Source of the DNA: Girardinichthys multiradiatus
Taxonomy: Eukaryota; Chordata; Actinopteri; Cyprinodontiformes; Goodeidae
DNA length: 64,000 bases
NCBI RefSeq assembly: GCF_021462225.1
Contig: NC_061816.1
Location: 10,627,390-10,691,389 of the forward strand
Direction: 5' to 3'
Shown here piece after piece: positions 37,541 through 49,900 of the stretch. Made by a program: the position numbers and the translations under genes. Each line of letters starts with the position of its first letter. The stretch's first letter is position 1. The notes under the pieces were generated by a model. It searched no databases. It saw only the letters and a program-made list of their open reading frames with translations, and was not told the origin of the DNA.

Positions 37541-37960
37541 TTATTTCCCCGCAGCCGCTGGCTTCCTCTTTATTTTTCTTCCTTTGTCCATGACTTTTTT
37601 CTCAGCCTTGTCTTCTTCCTAAAGTAGAGAGGGCTTGGTCCCAAGAATGCTGCTCCCGACACACTAAACCTGTTCTCCCCTTCAGAGACCGTAATAAGAC
37701 TCAGAAGGTGCGGAAGAAAGCTCAAAGTGGGCGTCTTTTAGGGCACTTTTAGCGCACTTCATCCAGAGAAAGTGCGCTTTCCACCCTCTAGGCTCTGTCT
37801 AGTGCCCCCCTGTACCTGGGCGCGTGCACTGATAATCCTCTTCTCTCGCGCAGCGACCAAAGCAGATTTTCTCTTGTGTACGTCACGCGGGGCCAGGTGG
37901 TGCCACCGGCCGGAGGTGGGGCGCATGCGCGCTCTAGTGTTTTCGATGTGTAATTGATTA
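37541..37960 (-). promoter_or_regulatory. atp11a: atp11a 5' UTR and putative CpG-rich promoter, with a short uORF
   Basis: This stretch is richer in GC and CpG than the AT-rich DNA around it. It contains a perfect NRF1-type palindrome GCGCATGCGC at 37921-37930 and a CRE-like ACGTCA near 37880. Reading leftwards there is one upstream ATG at 37591-37589 that opens a 16-codon uORF ending at 37541. Its start context is GTC ATG G. The transcription start itself cannot be fixed from sequence alone. If transcription begins to the left of 37589, the uORF would not be in the mRNA. Confidence 0.5.
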
Positions 37961-38018
37961 GCTGTTTCAGTTAATTATAGGCTATCGATTTGTTGTGTCC
38001 GGGCGGATTGCCCACCTA

Positions 38019-38943
38019 CAGGTGCATCTCAATAAATCAGAATATCACTGAAAAGGTAATTAATTATTAGATTATTGTAGATTAATTCCACACAGAGTAA
38101 TATATTGCAAGCATTTCTGTCAGTTCAAGTGTATGAATAAGGTTTACAGCGTATAAAACAAGCAAACTCTCCCTTTACTAAAACAGTTTTCTTTTTTTAC
38201 AGAAGGTTATAAATAAAAACCATAAAATTATTTTAATATTTGAGTCTGGAAAAGTGTAATTTTCTAATAAACATTGTGTAGGGACCCTGTGTTAGGGAAG
38301 CCCCTGGTGTTTTATTGGAAACTTTAATCTCATCTGCATTGTTGGGTTTGTCCCTCCTCTTCCTTCTTTTGACAATACTGCAAAGATTGCTGACCAATCA
38401 ACTGTTACTTTTGGTTGTGTGGGAATGTGCCAAGTCCTACTGGACAATTAAATCTGCATCTCCGAAAAGGGAATCGAGGCAGAAAGTGCTCTAAATTTTC
38501 CTGTATATGGTTCATCTGACTGTGGTGGCTCTTGAAACACTGATTCAAGCCAAAATCCACACTTTTCTAAATGTCCTCCAAACTCTTGGCTGAGGTTTGC
38601 TTTATGATCTTCTCAAAGATGTAGATATCCCTGTTGCTTTTGTACCTTTTTCTATCACACTAATATGCTAGCTTCTTTAGCAATGATCTTTGGTGGCTTG
38701 GCCCACTTTTAGAGTTTGCCAGTTACTTTCCCAATGGTATCATGTCTAATTTTATGCCAAACTAAATTCAGGGGTTTTATTAGCTGTAAGCCAGAATATT
38801 CAACTTTGAAAGAAATAGATGCTTGAAATGTAGCACTCTTGTAATGGATCTATATGATTTAAAAGTTCAACTTAAATGGAAACATGGAATAATAGAAATA
38901 CACTGACTTTCAAATGTAACTCTAATTTATTGAGATCAACTCG
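38019..38943. mobile_element. degraded DNA transposon between the two gene promoters
   Basis: The left end CAGGTGCATCTCAATAAAT follows TA (38017-38018). The right end ATTTATTGAGAT (38925-38936) is its inverted match and then decays. No open transposase frame remains. These termini resemble a Tc1/mariner-type repeat of fish. Confidence 0.65.
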
Positions 38944-40850
38944 GCCATTTCTAAGCTCAGTTGTCATAAAGTTTAAAAATTAACCAAATGTGTAATACAT
39001 TTTTATTCCCTAAGTTGCTGACTCACTTTATGTAAAAAAAAAATGGTCTGTGCGATATTTTATGAAAATTATTAATAATTGTTGACAAAACAAATATTAT
39101 GTGACATATATTTTTCCACCTTTGACCAGCTTTCCTGACCCTGCTAAACATCCCCACAGCATGATGAGGCCACTGCTATGCTTCACACTGAGGATGGTGA
39201 ATTCAGGGTGCACTGCTAGGTTTTTTGGCTTTCTTACAACACTGGCTTTCTACTACAGTCTCTTCCATAATGTTTTATGTGTATAACTGACTTGTCAAAA
39301 ACTAAGGGCAAAATTATTTGATCACACAATTCAGTTTGCAGATGAGTCCCTCTACTTAATTTATTAAAACGTTGCCTCTTACAGATGTGTCTGTGGCTCT
39401 GGGAAAACATGTGTTAATTTCCTTCTAAGAATCTGTTTATAAGTACATTTATCAGTAACACATTTTATATTACACCCTAGACATCCTGCCCCAAATTACT
39501 TGAAAGATGCTGTCCAAAATTGTCACACCAAATTTAAGAAACTGGAAAAGCAACAAAATGTGCAAAATGTAGATATCTGAATATAACTTTGACACAAACC
39601 ATATTTATTTTGATGCAGTATTAGATCATACATGCTTTATATCAATAATGCCTGCAGTGCATTTATCATGCAGATTATATAACCTTGTACTGAAATGCAC
39701 CCAAAGCACATGTAACTTTTCATAACTTTTAATTTTAAGGATCAACTAAATGTTTGATGCTGACCACACCAAAACTTTCAAGCCAAAGTATTGGCACCCT
39801 GCCCTTATAAACAGTTTCTAAGGCAAAGGTGAAATGGCTTTCCTCGTCTTGTCCCAAATTATCTGATGTCCCCGTAGACCTCGGTTTGGCTACAGAATTC
39901 CTGTGAGAGTGTAGATGTATCTCCCCAAAGTGCTGTCCACTCAGAAGATGAGAAAGTACTTTAAAATATTCTCATATTCCCTTTACAGTAAGTATTACTT
40001 TTGTTCGTGTGAAACATTTTATTCCCAGGTAGGTTAACACTACTTTAAACGTTTATGTCGGGCGTTTTAGCCTTTTTAGGTAGAATATAACAAACAAATT
40101 ATAATCAGTATATTTTGTGAAATGAACGCTGTTGTTTAGATCGGAACCACGACCCATGCTACTTTGTTTCAAGAGGGAAATATTTTCATGAAAATGTTCA
40201 GTCTCTATTTCCTGGAGACGCTTTCGGCGGGTTCAGGTGAATCACAATTGAAAAGTTGAGTAATAGAACAGCAACTACTTCTTGTTATTTCCTTCAAAGT
40301 AAAATCTGTGATCCAATAATTTATAAAACAAAACCTAATGTTAAACTACACATATAACACTTCGTTATTTAGGGAGGTTAATGAGTTTTATTTTCAAAGT
40401 TTCAGTCTTGCTTGGAATTAGATTGTAATAATTTTATCAGAAATTAACATATATCTAAGTTTTGTTAAGTTTGAATTTTATTTGTGTAAACTCAATTATA
40501 GCTGGTTATTTGGAGTCATTCTTCTAATTATGAGGTTAATTGTTTTTACAATTCCGGGATGATTTAAATTGTTTGATTTATTTCTTTAGGACTTGCCTTT
40601 GTTTTATGTAAGTTGGGTTCTCACATTGATGGTTCTGCATGTAGTTAGTTTACATTTCTGACTGGTGATTTAATGAATAACATAGTATATAGTATTGAAG
40701 TTATTCAGTTTTTTCTTTTTTATAACGTTTATGGAAGTGCAGTTAAAGTGTATGTATGTTAGTATGCACCTTTTGACTTCAAGGATCGCCTGTGATCTTA
40801 TTTTGAAAGGAACCCGGTCACATTCTTCCTGCGCCATGCTAGCATGACTC
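38944..40850. other. intergenic DNA between atp11a and tubgcp3
   Basis: AT-rich, with a Tc1 remnant at 39100-39300 and no supported gene. The start codons of the two divergent genes are 3.47 kb apart. Confidence 0.6.
39100..39300 (-). mobile_element. Tc1 remnant (antisense) in the intergenic region
   Basis: CATCCCCACAGCATGATGAG, GCCACTGCTATGCTTCACAC and TGAGGATGGTG form the complement of the Tc1 core GGG-motif region. It is part of the debris between atp11a and tubgcp3. Confidence 0.6.
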
Positions 40851-40857
40851 GCTTTGT

Positions 40858-40955
40858 CAAAATGGCGTCGCTAGAACTGGGAGGCTGCAGTTAGTTCACA
40901 TCTATCTAACGTATTTACCATTTGGGGCACACCAAACACGATATCCACGGAGAGG
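40858..40955 (+). promoter_or_regulatory. tubgcp3: tubgcp3 5' UTR with YY1-like element and 10-codon uORF
   Basis: CAAAATGGCGTC at 40858-40869 resembles the YY1 downstream-promoter motif (AANATGGCGGC). The ATG inside it opens a reading frame of ten codons, MASLELGGCS, ending at TAG 40892-40894. That is 61 nt before the main start. The uORF begins MASLE and the real protein begins MASLD, which could mislead gene finders. Housekeeping promoters often place this motif just after the transcription start, so the uORF may be transcribed. Confidence 0.5.
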
Positions 40956-43900
40956 ATGGCAAGCCTGGACCAGAAATCTCCCAATGTTCTGCTGCAGAGT
41001 CTGTGCTGCAGGATCACCGGGAAAAGCGAAGGTACGTCAGTTAACGGTAGCTTGGCCGCCTTATTACCACACTGGAGCGTTCAAAGCAAACTCCTATTTA
41101 AAAACCTGCCATCTTGTTTCAACTAAATGTATTGCGTTCTATCTGTATCCTATGCATATGGTTAATATATCGCACGACTCGTCGGTTAAGGCTAGAAACT
41201 TCGGCGTTAACATTTCCACGCCAGACGTCTCGTCATTTATTAATAATTAATGGTTTTCTACGTCGGACGTAAAACGGTTGAAGTGGGCGAGGATTAGCCC
41301 CTGGAAATCAATCAGGATGGGCGTTTGTTTATATTTAGTTATCTCTACAAAATCCAGAACTTAACAGAATGTTAAAATGAATGATTATAATTTCGAGATA
41401 TTATTTGATGGCTATTACTATGGTGAGACGGCCCGCTACTTGCCGCCTGTCACTAGTAATAGCCATGGACCGGTTTGTAGGTTTTCCAGCTTTCTGTGAG
41501 CTTGTTAACATTTTAGCCATCACGCTGAGTAATAGGATTCTGGATTTACTGCAGGCCCCTGCAGGAAGGAAGTCATCCCACACCAGAGGTTGTCATCGTG
41601 TGCAACCACAAACCTAAACGGATTTCATCTCAGTATTTTGGGGCCATTGCAAAGTGTGACTATGCTGTAATGTTAGGAATCCCATCTTAGCTCTGGCTGT
41701 ATGTTTAGGGTCATTGTCACCTGGAAGGTAATGCTACACCCCATTCTCACCTTCCCTGGCACTGCTGAATTGCAGTGGATTTCATTTAAAAACAGGCATT
41801 CCACAGTATTTAAAAACAGTAAAAACAGTATTCCAATTTTATTTTATAAAGAAAAACCAATAACAAATATGTGCTGCTTTGTGATGATCTATCAAACATC
41901 CAAATTACATATGCAAAATGTGGTGGTTGTAATGTGAAAGAAGTGGAAGAGTCCTGTAAGATGCACTACCAGGGATGTCCAAAGTGTGGCCCGGGGGCCA
42001 TTTGCGGCCCTTGGAATAATTTTGTGTGGCCCCAGACAGCAGTTCAAGAATGATAAAAATTTGGCACTCCTTTATATTATCTTAAGTGGAAAATATTTAA
42101 TAAAACACAAAGTATTTTTATTTTATTTACCATGTTTTTCTACTTTCAATTGAGTTTCACAGCAGGCAGGGCCACACACATCCAGCAACTTTTTCCTCAA
42201 AGCAGACTTGGACACACATTCATTAAACTTGGTTAATACAGAAAGGGTTTTCAAAGAATGTTCTTGTTTTTGTTGCTGGGAATTAACTAAAAACATTTTC
42301 TGGACCAACAAAATTGAAAACATTTAAACCCTCTGCAGACCTATAATATATGTTCTTTTCTACTGTGTTTCATTAAAATACGGCATTTTTGATTAATTAC
42401 TCTGCGGGTAAAAATAAATAATTCACTATTATTTTGCGTTTTTATTTGAAAAAAAGGTGATGGGCTCTGGCAATTTTGGCCCACGATGCACCACTAATAG
42501 GCATAAAGCTGTTTTTCTTGTCTTTGAGCTTATGTCTCTTTGTCACGTTCAACAAATGTATGAAACGTTTGCGGTTGAGTACAGTTGATTTTTAAACCAA
42601 TCTTGAATTGAACTGGAACTTATTTTTCAGTAAAACGTCTTCAAATGTGTAACTAGGTTTTAAATCAATATGATGTGTGTAGTACAATTAGTGACCAAAA
42701 CAAATAAACTGGAAAACACCTTTGACACCGTTTGACTTATACAAGGCCAGGAAAAAAAGATTTTCCTCCTCACAGATTTTTGACTAATGTTGACCACATT
42801 ATTGGTTTAATTTCACCTTGGTCTGATTACAGTCACACCTGGAAAATCAATAAATCATCTAAACAATCTTAAAAAGTAGCAAATGATGCAGTGATCTAAA
42901 GAAATTCAAAGACAGTTATATTTATCTGGTTGCATAGAGTAACAAAACCATTTCGAAGGCTTTGTGACTCAAGAGGACCCAGAACAACATCTGAAGCACT
43001 CCAAGGCCCACTTGTCCAGTTAAAGTCAGAGTTCATGATTCAACAATTAAAGTGGGAACACAAAGCATCTGATGATCCTCAAGATGTGGTCTACACCTGC
43101 AGTCATCATTGCAATATCAGTGTGTGAATTATCCTAAAGGCCTGCTTGGGTGCAACATTTGGTAGCAGATCATATTTCAAATGTCAGGCGTTTATTCACT
43201 GCATAGCTATAATAAATGTGGCCTGATATTCACGCCTCCTTAATGGCTGAGAAGCTAAAGATCATAGAGAGTGGTGGGGACAATGTTTAATTGTAAATAA
43301 AGGAAACTGTCAGGAAAATGTGGGTTACTCAGAATCGATATCATTTCTATTTTCAGAAATACAAATGCAGTTAAATATTTCCCAGAAATCTTGCAGCCCT
43401 ACAAGACAAAAACAGCACTTTTTGGAAGGTGTGCCTCCTAATACAGTTGATATAGCCATCTGAGTGTTTCAGAAAACATGATTGTGGTGGCAGTGTGATG
43501 GTCTGGGCTTGCTTTGCTGCTTCAGGACCTGGATGACTTGGTGTAATCTATGGAACCATGAATTCTGTTCTTTACCAGAAAATCCTGAAGGAAAATGTCC
43601 GACCATCCCTTTGTGACCTTAAGGTTAAGCACACTTGGGTTATGCAACACTACACTGATCCGAATCACACCAAAAAGTTCACCTCTGATTGGCTCAAAAT
43701 GCTAAATGAGTGAGTGCCCAAGTGTGAGAAACAAGCAAAAAGAGAAAAAAGAAACATCGTTAAGCAGTGTCATTTAGACATGAAATGCTGCCCTTTTTGA
43801 AACTGATGGTGTGTTTCTGCAGCGGACGTTGCCCACCAGTTCCAGTATGCTGTGCGAGTCATTGGCAGCAATTATGCCCCCACCATTGAACGAGACGAGT

Positions 43901-46900
43901 TCCTGGTGTCGGAGAAGATCAAGAAGGAATGTAAGCGCAGCCGGACTTAGACTATACGTGACTGAAAGTACATTCAAGACATGGGTTGCATGCCTATAGC
44001 TATAGCATCATTAAATCATGGTGGATGGATATTCTTTGGCATTAGATGTGAAAGTAAAGCGGACAATAAACATTATGTGTATATTCTTATTTTTATGCTA
44101 GAACAGCTATAGGAAAACATTTAGCCAATCCCAGTGGATCTGTGTAGTAACTGATGAAGCACAGTGAGCTGGAAAACATTGATCTGAGGTACTACTCTAA
44201 CAATAAAACAGAAATAGCTCAACACTGCAGAGACAGTGATGAATAGACCTTACTGATTCAAATCCATTTTAAATGGGATGTTTAAATACAGTTACACTGA
44301 ATCCGGGAAATATTAGTAACACAAAGGAAACGGCTAAGGAAACATTATTTGTTGTTGTCACAGGGTTTAGGTGTTTATGTTCATCTGAGGACCCCTCCCC
44401 AGTTAACAGTGGGTTTTTGTTGCCTTTGCAGTGTTGCGACAGAGGAGGGAAGCAGACGCTGCTCTGTTCTCAGAGTTGCACAGAAAGCTTCAGACACAGG
44501 TTTGTGTTTTCTGTCGGATGTTCTCCAGCCTGCACAGAAAACCCTCTGATCCAACATCGTCACAAACTGCTAGATGTGTCTGCAATTCCTTGTGAATGTC
44601 CTTATACCCCTTAAACTTGTTCCCATTTTGTTACAGTACAAACATGTCTGAAATTCTGACGAACGGTATTTAAAATTGTGCTTGTAATGTGCCAAAATGT
44701 CAAACTTCTGCAACATTTCTCTCCATCTTTTTTGCTGCTTGTCAGGGTGTTCTCAAGCATCGCTGGTCAGTTCTTTACCTGCTGCTTAGCCTCTCTGAAG
44801 ACCCCCGCAAACCTTCCAGCAGGGTAGGAGAAACACACCCATACAGCCGTAATATCTGATGATGTTCATCAGTTGAAAATGAATTTAAACATGATTTAAA
44901 CCGGCCTCCTCAGGTTGGAAACTATGGGGCGCTTTTTGCCCAAGCCCTCCCGAGGGACGCGCACTCAACCCCGTTCTACTGCACCCGACCCCAGAGCTTG
45001 GCCTTAGGCTACGGAGAACGAAGCGCAGGGTTGTCTGGAAGCATTGGGACAAGCGGGGTTTCAAGTCTCGGAGTCTACACGCTGAATGGACCCACGCCGA
45101 CGCCACCGACACTGCTGGCTGGGTGAGTTTTCAAAAATCCTCCAGTGCGAGTACACTGATTAAAATGATAGTTTTGACATTTATACTTGCGTCACCGCTA
45201 TCTTTAGACCCGAATTACATGCCAGTCGCGGTTCAATAGTTTCACCACTAAGAGGCTTTTGGTAGAACAAGGTAGTTAATCAGATGTTTCTGTGAAAGTC
45301 CCTGTGGAAGATACAAGAAGCACCAATTAGCTTCAGAACACAATTTCACCTTTTAGCCTGAGCTGTTATAACACAGGTTTATGAGGCATCAGAAGGACAA
45401 TTCACTCCATTTGCTCTCATTAATGATGCAGGAGCCCGTCAACTAAGAGGTGACCAATAAAGACTCTCGGCTCACCTTCTGATTGGGAACAGGCACTTTT
45501 AAGGTTTTCTAGCCTGAAACATCTACCGACACCTTAATGATGCAAAGTGGTACAAATGTCTGCTTGGTTGACAACGCCAATTTAATGTGTTGCAAGAAAT
45601 CAGAGGAACTCTGTTGTTTGTTAGATTTATGTCAGGGCTCCTGACCATCCATCCATGCATTTCTTCATCTGTCTATCCATTCACCTTTCTGTCCTTTCTG
45701 TTTATCTCTTTCTGGTTATCATAGTGAACATCTCCAGAATCAAAATAAAATGAAGACATCTTAAAATTTGAAGTCTGGAACAGTAAAGAAAACTGTTCAA
45801 CAACACTGAAATTTGTACGTCCTAATATTTCTGGGAATCACTTCAGCTATGCTGCATGACTGTAGCTGCATATGTAGGTTATATTTCTTGCATGGTTTGT
45901 TGATGATCAGATGAGCCTGCACTGTGGGGTAAAAATGAGCTATATTTGATTAATTCAGCATTTTTGCCTGGAGACCAGCTTAATACATAATCCAACAAAG
46001 CAGCGGGCCATTTCCAGTACAAACCACTGCTCTTTTGTGTGCTTTTCAGTCAACCCCCCCAGTCTGTAGCTGCAGGCACTCAGTCTCTGGGCTCGCGGTT
46101 AGCCTGGGCTCTTCCTATAAACTCCTCCCCCTCTGCCACCATGGCACCGCCTTCAACCCGACCACCTTTCGGGCCACAAGTGCCAGCTCCAAGAGCGGTC
46201 CGTCCTCGCAGAGACGGTGACCCAGCTGGTGAGTAATGGTGACAGAGACCCAACCAGGAACAAGTTATGTGTGTCTGTTATTTTTTAAGAAATAATTAAT
46301 TATTAAAGTACTAATTAGCATTTGAAGTAAGTATGGATGTCAATGTTGTAGTAATTTTTAAAAAACAGAAATAATGATCGATATCACTAATCTTTAAGTC
46401 ATATAATCACACAGCTTCTCTGCAACATGATGTAAGAGGTTAAAACTTTAGTAAATCACTTTAGTTGAGGTAGTCTGAAGTGGAAAGTACCCATGACATC
46501 ATGCTAAAAAGTACAGAATCCACAACATTTGCAATGCATGTGCTGGGGAGGTCTCTGCTCAGCTCAGAAATTTAGCATTATTGATTTCCAGATCCTACAA
46601 GTCTTTTAGGTTGTTTTCTGCTGAGTTTCTTTCTCGTTGTTTTCAATTCTCAAGTCCATTTATCTGAGCAGCATTGCTGAAGAGTTCAAACTGCACCTCC
46701 AGCTCTGACCTATCGTCTTCTGCCGCTGCAGGTGAGGTGAGCGAGGCAGCGCTGGTGCGTGACATCCTCTACGTCTTTCAGGGAATAGATGGCAAGTTCA
46801 TCAAGATGAGCGCCCAGGAGAACTGCTACAAAATAGACAGCAAGGTACGCAAACTTTTGACTTCTGAGGGTGAAATTCCTCAACTAGTCGGAAAGGTTCT

Positions 46901-49900
46901 TGATAACTAAAGCAGAACTGGACAGATGTAACAAGAAGCGATATTCAAAGTGGTTGTTGCAGTTAGCTCGTTGTTGTTGACTGTGCTTCAGCAGATCGAT
47001 GTAAAGCTTTTTGTTTAATTTCCCCTCAGATTTATTTTGTTTCCCCACTCCTGCCACTTTGTTGTCATACCATCGATGCACAGGTGGATCTTGTTCCTTT
47101 TTCTAAACATAGGTTTCTGGTCGATGTGCTCCATCAGGACACACTCCCAAAGCCACAAATAAATAAATGAAGGACAGAGATATTTTGGAGTGGTTTTTTT
47201 TTCCTACTTAACCTCTCTGCAAAGCAAAAGGACTGGTCAAGCAGATGAAAATTTAATGCGCCATTAAATGTGAACTACGCTCCTGCTGGGAAACCAGTCT
47301 GTTGCTACTTAGTGGGCATTCTAAATACACAGACTGCATGATAGAAAAAAATACAGTAGTTTTAGCTCTCCATTCATGGCTGCTTAAGGTAAATATTTAA
47401 CAAATGACACATTTGTAAATGTTTTTAGGTCTTAATCAGTATTATTATTGTGGAAGAGATGTTTTATGCAAGCCTAACTCTAGCAAATGTTTTGTTTCAT
47501 TAAACGACACACTGTAATTTTAAATTAGAAATAGTTGTTTATTGAAGAATCACAGCAGAGCATTTGTAATTTGCTTTAAAAAATCCAAATTCTTTTAGCC
47601 TAGAACAAGTTAGCAAAAGAGTTCTGACAGACATCTGCAACATCGAATACGGGCATCATTATGGTAGATAATCGCCACCCAAGACAAACATAGACCAGCA
47701 AAGTTTACAGATTGAATTTGAAATCATAAGGTGAATATTTCTGCGATGTCAGTAGTGAAAAAGGAAGTCAAGAATAATGTTGACTGAGAAGTAGTAGATT
47801 GGAGCCCTAATAGTCGGACATCCTACCCGAATTCACGTCTTGGTGAATCCAGTCTGCCTGAAATTCTCCACACTGACAAATGATCACTGTGACAAAAATA
47901 CAAATACCGCGAAGTTCGTCTAGAATTAGTTTTCTCACTTTATTGGGAACTAAAATGTCACACCAAGTGAATGCTGATAGGAGGCAAGTTAAAATATTGA
48001 GATACCAGTCTGCCATTAATTTGGCTTAGACACGTCAATTATGCTGCTGCCTATCAAAGGTAATATGCAGATGCAACATTTGGAGCATGGTTAATGATTC
48101 TAAGAAATAACGAGATCCATGGACCTCAGCGGACTCTTTGTTTCTTAACTGAGAAACTTTATGCTCACAAACAACACCCATGGTCTGTCGTCGCTGTGGC
48201 ATGAACTGTGTCCTTGTCCCTCAGCCTCAGTCTTCCCTTCCTTTGAAGTTTCAATTGTATCATAAACATGGAACAAAAAGTGTTTTGAACAGATGGGGGA
48301 AGAAACATCCCCCATTACCTATTTATTCTCAAAAGTGGATGAGGTTATTTTCATTAACCTCATCCACTTTTCCTTTTGGCTAAAATGCTCTCAAAGTTAT
48401 AATTTTTTTATAACATAGGAGCTTTAAAAACATAAAAACAGATTGAGATTTATTTATGTTTCATAATTTGAAGATTTTTAGATGTTCTGACTATAAAACC
48501 TAATAACTGCCATTTAAATCAGCATCTGAACAACTTTTAGTAACAACATTTTCCTATCTTGCATTTTAAATCAAAGAATCCAGATATGTTTCTTCTAATT
48601 GGATAAATTGAGATTTGACAACTTGCAGATAGAAACATTTTATAACAAATATGTGATGTATGCTCACAAGGCGGTGCTATGCAAGTCCCTCAGGGACACC
48701 AGCAGCAGACTGGCTGAACTTGGTTGGCTCCACAACAAAGTGAGGAAGTACACTGACGTCAGAACCCTCGACCAGGCCTTCGGATTGGTGGGACAGGTGT
48801 GTTTGGGTTTGACAGGTGTGCAGTTGTCCTTCATGCACATGTTCTTTTTTAATCCTGCATTAATGCTTAACCCTCCAGAGCTTCTGCGCATCGCTTCATC
48901 AGGAGCTGAAAGAATACTACAGGCTTCTCTCTGTCCTCCACTCACAGGTAAACACACATACTGATCATGTGTGGAGGGTTTTTTATTCAGTTACTTCAGA
49001 TACTACTGACTAAATCAGTTTCTCTCTTTTAGAAGGGTATAATATTCAAATTTAAGAGTAAATATTGTAGTTTGTTGATCTTTACGTGTCCTTTAGTTGC
49101 AGGTAGAGGATGAGCAGGGTGTGAACATGTGCACAGAGAGTAGCTTAACTCTGAGAAGGCTTCTGGTCTGGATGTACGACCCCAAGGTGCGACTCAAAAC
49201 GCTGGCTGCTCTTGTCGACTACTGCCAAGGTGGGTCATATTCCTACCATAGCTTGTGTGTGTGGTTATTTTATGTTTACATGTTGGTTGCATTGAATCTG
49301 ACCTGATCTGCGTGCCTTGTAGGTCGTAAGGGAGGCGAACTGGCTTCTGCAGTTCACGCCTACGGGAAGACTGGAGACCCGCAGATGAGAGCACTGGTCC
49401 AACACATCCTCAGCCTTGTGTCCCACCCCATCCTCAACTTCCTCTACAGGTGGATATATGATGGAGAGTTAGAGGACACTTACCACGAGGTACATTCATT
49501 TCTTGTTTGGTAAAAATCTGATCAGTATACTTAAACGCTCCTGTGATGCTCCTGTATGCCGTGCTTAACGAGGCAGCTGAAGGTTGGCCATCCTGGGGTC
49601 TTCTTAAAGAAAACTCATTAAGAGTTTATCGCTTATATCTGGAACATTTTTTCCTTCTACTGCACTGATGTTTGACCCCAATGACTGAGACCATTAGTGA
49701 AATGGGGAGGGGAGAAAGAAGGGAACGGTAGGCCTGCCTCTTAAATGAGAACTGATGGGAGCAGCGTAATGGAGACCACCATGATGGATGAGTCTCCTTT
49801 CCTTTTTTTCCTGTTACCTTTCCCCCCCTCAGTCTCTCCCACTATATTTATGAGTTCAGCATTATCTGCTGCACTACATTGGATTTAAGTGCTGTGTTTA

